Source: JAEULH01 sp034382075
Lineage (GTDB): Bacteria > Pseudomonadota > Alphaproteobacteria > Rhodospirillales > Defluviicoccaceae
Reading direction: 5' to 3'
NCBI GenBank assembly: GCA_034382075.1
Contig: JAXMOZ010000110.1
Span: 1-7,117, forward strand
DNA length: 7,117 bases
This document shows, piece by piece, positions 6,459 to 7,117 of the stretch (position 1 is the stretch's first letter; the number at the start of each line of letters is the position of its first letter). The position numbers and the translations under genes were made by a program. A model generated the notes under the pieces. The model saw only the letters and a program-made list of their open reading frames with translations, was not told the origin of the DNA and did no database searches.

Positions 6459-6507
6459 GGCGCGGCGTTCAACAAAATTTTAGGTCATTCGCGAGACACT
6501 TGACGCC
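6459..6507 (+). promoter_or_regulatory. AT-rich spacer before flhA, possible promoter or binding site
   Basis: This 49-base spacer contains TTCAACAAAATTTTAG (6468-6483), with a perfect AAAATTTT palindrome at 6474-6481. That is strikingly AT-rich in a window of roughly two-thirds or more GC. I cannot match it confidently to a sigma-54, sigma-70 or IHF consensus. It may mark a separate start for flhA or a regulator site, but could be only an unstructured leader. Confidence 0.25.
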
Positions 6508-7117
6508 ATGAGCGACGGCGAAACGGCGGCATTGCGGTTCGGCCTTTCGGCCGGCGGCGAGATCTTCTCGCGAATGGGCGCGCTCTTGCGCCAGGGAGAG
6601 ATCGCCCTGGCCCTGGCGGTCGTCACCATCCTCGTGGTCCTGATCCTGCCCATGCCGGGCTGGCTCCTGGACGTGAGCCTCGCCTTCTCGCTGGCGTTGT
6701 CGGTGATGATCCTGATGACGGCGCTGTTCGTCGAGCGCCCGCTCGACTTCAACGCCTTCCCCATCGTGCTCCTGCTGGCGACGATGGTCCGCCTGGCGCT
6801 CAACCTCGCCTCGACCCGGCTGATCCTCGCCGAGGGGCACAACGGCACCGCCGCCGCCGGTCACGTCATCGAGGCCTTCGGCGGCTTCGTCGCCGGCGGC
6901 AACTTCGTCATCGGCCTGATCGTCTTCGTCATCCTGGTCATCGTCAACTTCGTCGTCATCACCAAGGGCTCGACCCGCATCGCCGAGGTTTCGGCGCGCT
7001 TCACCCTCGACGCCATGCCGGGCAAGCAGATGGCGATCGACGCCGACCTCTCCGCCGGGCTGATCGACGAGGAGCAGGCGAAGCTGCGGCGCAAGACCCT
7101 GGAGGACGAGAGCAACT
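6508..7117 (+). CDS. flhA: Flagellar export gate protein FlhA, 5' part cut by the right edge
   Basis: FlhA is the inner-membrane export gate of the flagellar type III secretion system; its ring channels protons and docks cargo-chaperone complexes. The 203 visible codons are about 29% of the usual 690-700 residues, and the frame is open to the window end. The product begins MSDGETAALRF, followed by the first membrane helices (about 32-47 and 53-75). The highly conserved FHIPEP-family region then follows: RPLDFNAFPIVLLLATMVRL, LALNLASTRLILAEG, a VIEAFGGFVAGGNFV stretch and helix at about 119-151, KGSTRIAEVSARF and LDAMPGKQMAIDADL (167-181), which carries conserved acidic residues linked to proton flow. 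The ATG at 6508 has only a weak GAGA ribosome binding site at 6493-6496. Position after flbD matches the Caulobacter order. Identity is certain. Confidence 0.95.
   Translation, partial: MSDGETAALRFGLSAGGEIFSRMGALLRQGEIALALAVVTILVVLILPMPGWLLDVSLAFSLALSVMILMTALFVERPLDFNAFPIVLLLATMVRLALNLASTRLILAEGHNGTAAAGHVIEAFGGFVAGGNFVIGLIVFVILVIVNFVVITKGSTRIAEVSARFTLDAMPGKQMAIDADLSAGLIDEEQAKLRRKTLEDESN

Noticed and set aside
1..7117. CRISPR arrays, tRNA or rRNA genes, riboswitches and phage genes.
   Set aside because: I saw no spaced direct repeats, no tRNA- or rRNA-like stretches and no phage-type genes; the window is otherwise a packed flagellar cluster.

Overview
The window is a flagellar locus from a high-GC alphaproteobacterium. 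A Rhodospirillales-type organism is the best guess, but the lineage is inferred. The gene order fliF, fliG, fliH (flbE-like), fliN, flbD, flhA is the order known from Caulobacter and related alphaproteobacteria. The FlbD-type regulator, the alphaproteobacterial-style FliG and FliH, the very GC-rich third codon positions and the intergenic palindromic repeats all point the same way. A MotA-family gene sits between fliN and flbD.

Layout: bases 1-47 hold the 5' end of a minus-strand gene that leaves the window. It has a perfect AGGAGG ribosome binding site and a start resembling IS4-like transposases. Bases 48-315 hold its leader, a GC-rich intergenic repeat (about 125-175) and a candidate CtrA box (227-242) ahead of fliF. 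From 316 everything reads on the plus strand: fliF (MS ring), fliG (rotor switch, probably from GTG 1928), a 203-base gap with a palindromic repeat element (3015-3083), fliH (export ATPase regulator), fliN (C ring, overlapping fliH by 8 bases), a PomA/MotP-type stator subunit gene, flbD (sigma-54 activator) and the first 203 codons of flhA (export gate), cut by the right edge.

Together the genes build the core of the flagellar basal body. FliF forms the membrane ring, FliG and FliN form the torque-generating switch on its cytoplasmic face, FliH and FlhA belong to the export apparatus inside it, the MotA-like protein is half of a stator, and FlbD would couple early assembly to late sigma-54-dependent gene expression. 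Spacing suggests one transcription unit, possibly with partial breaks at the fliG-fliH and flbD-flhA gaps.

I found no unknown system. The points worth a second look are the lone stator A subunit, the degenerate receiver domain of FlbD, the repeat splitting fliG from fliH, the transposase-like gene at the left edge next to what looks like a cut repeat, and the CtrA-like site upstream of fliF.
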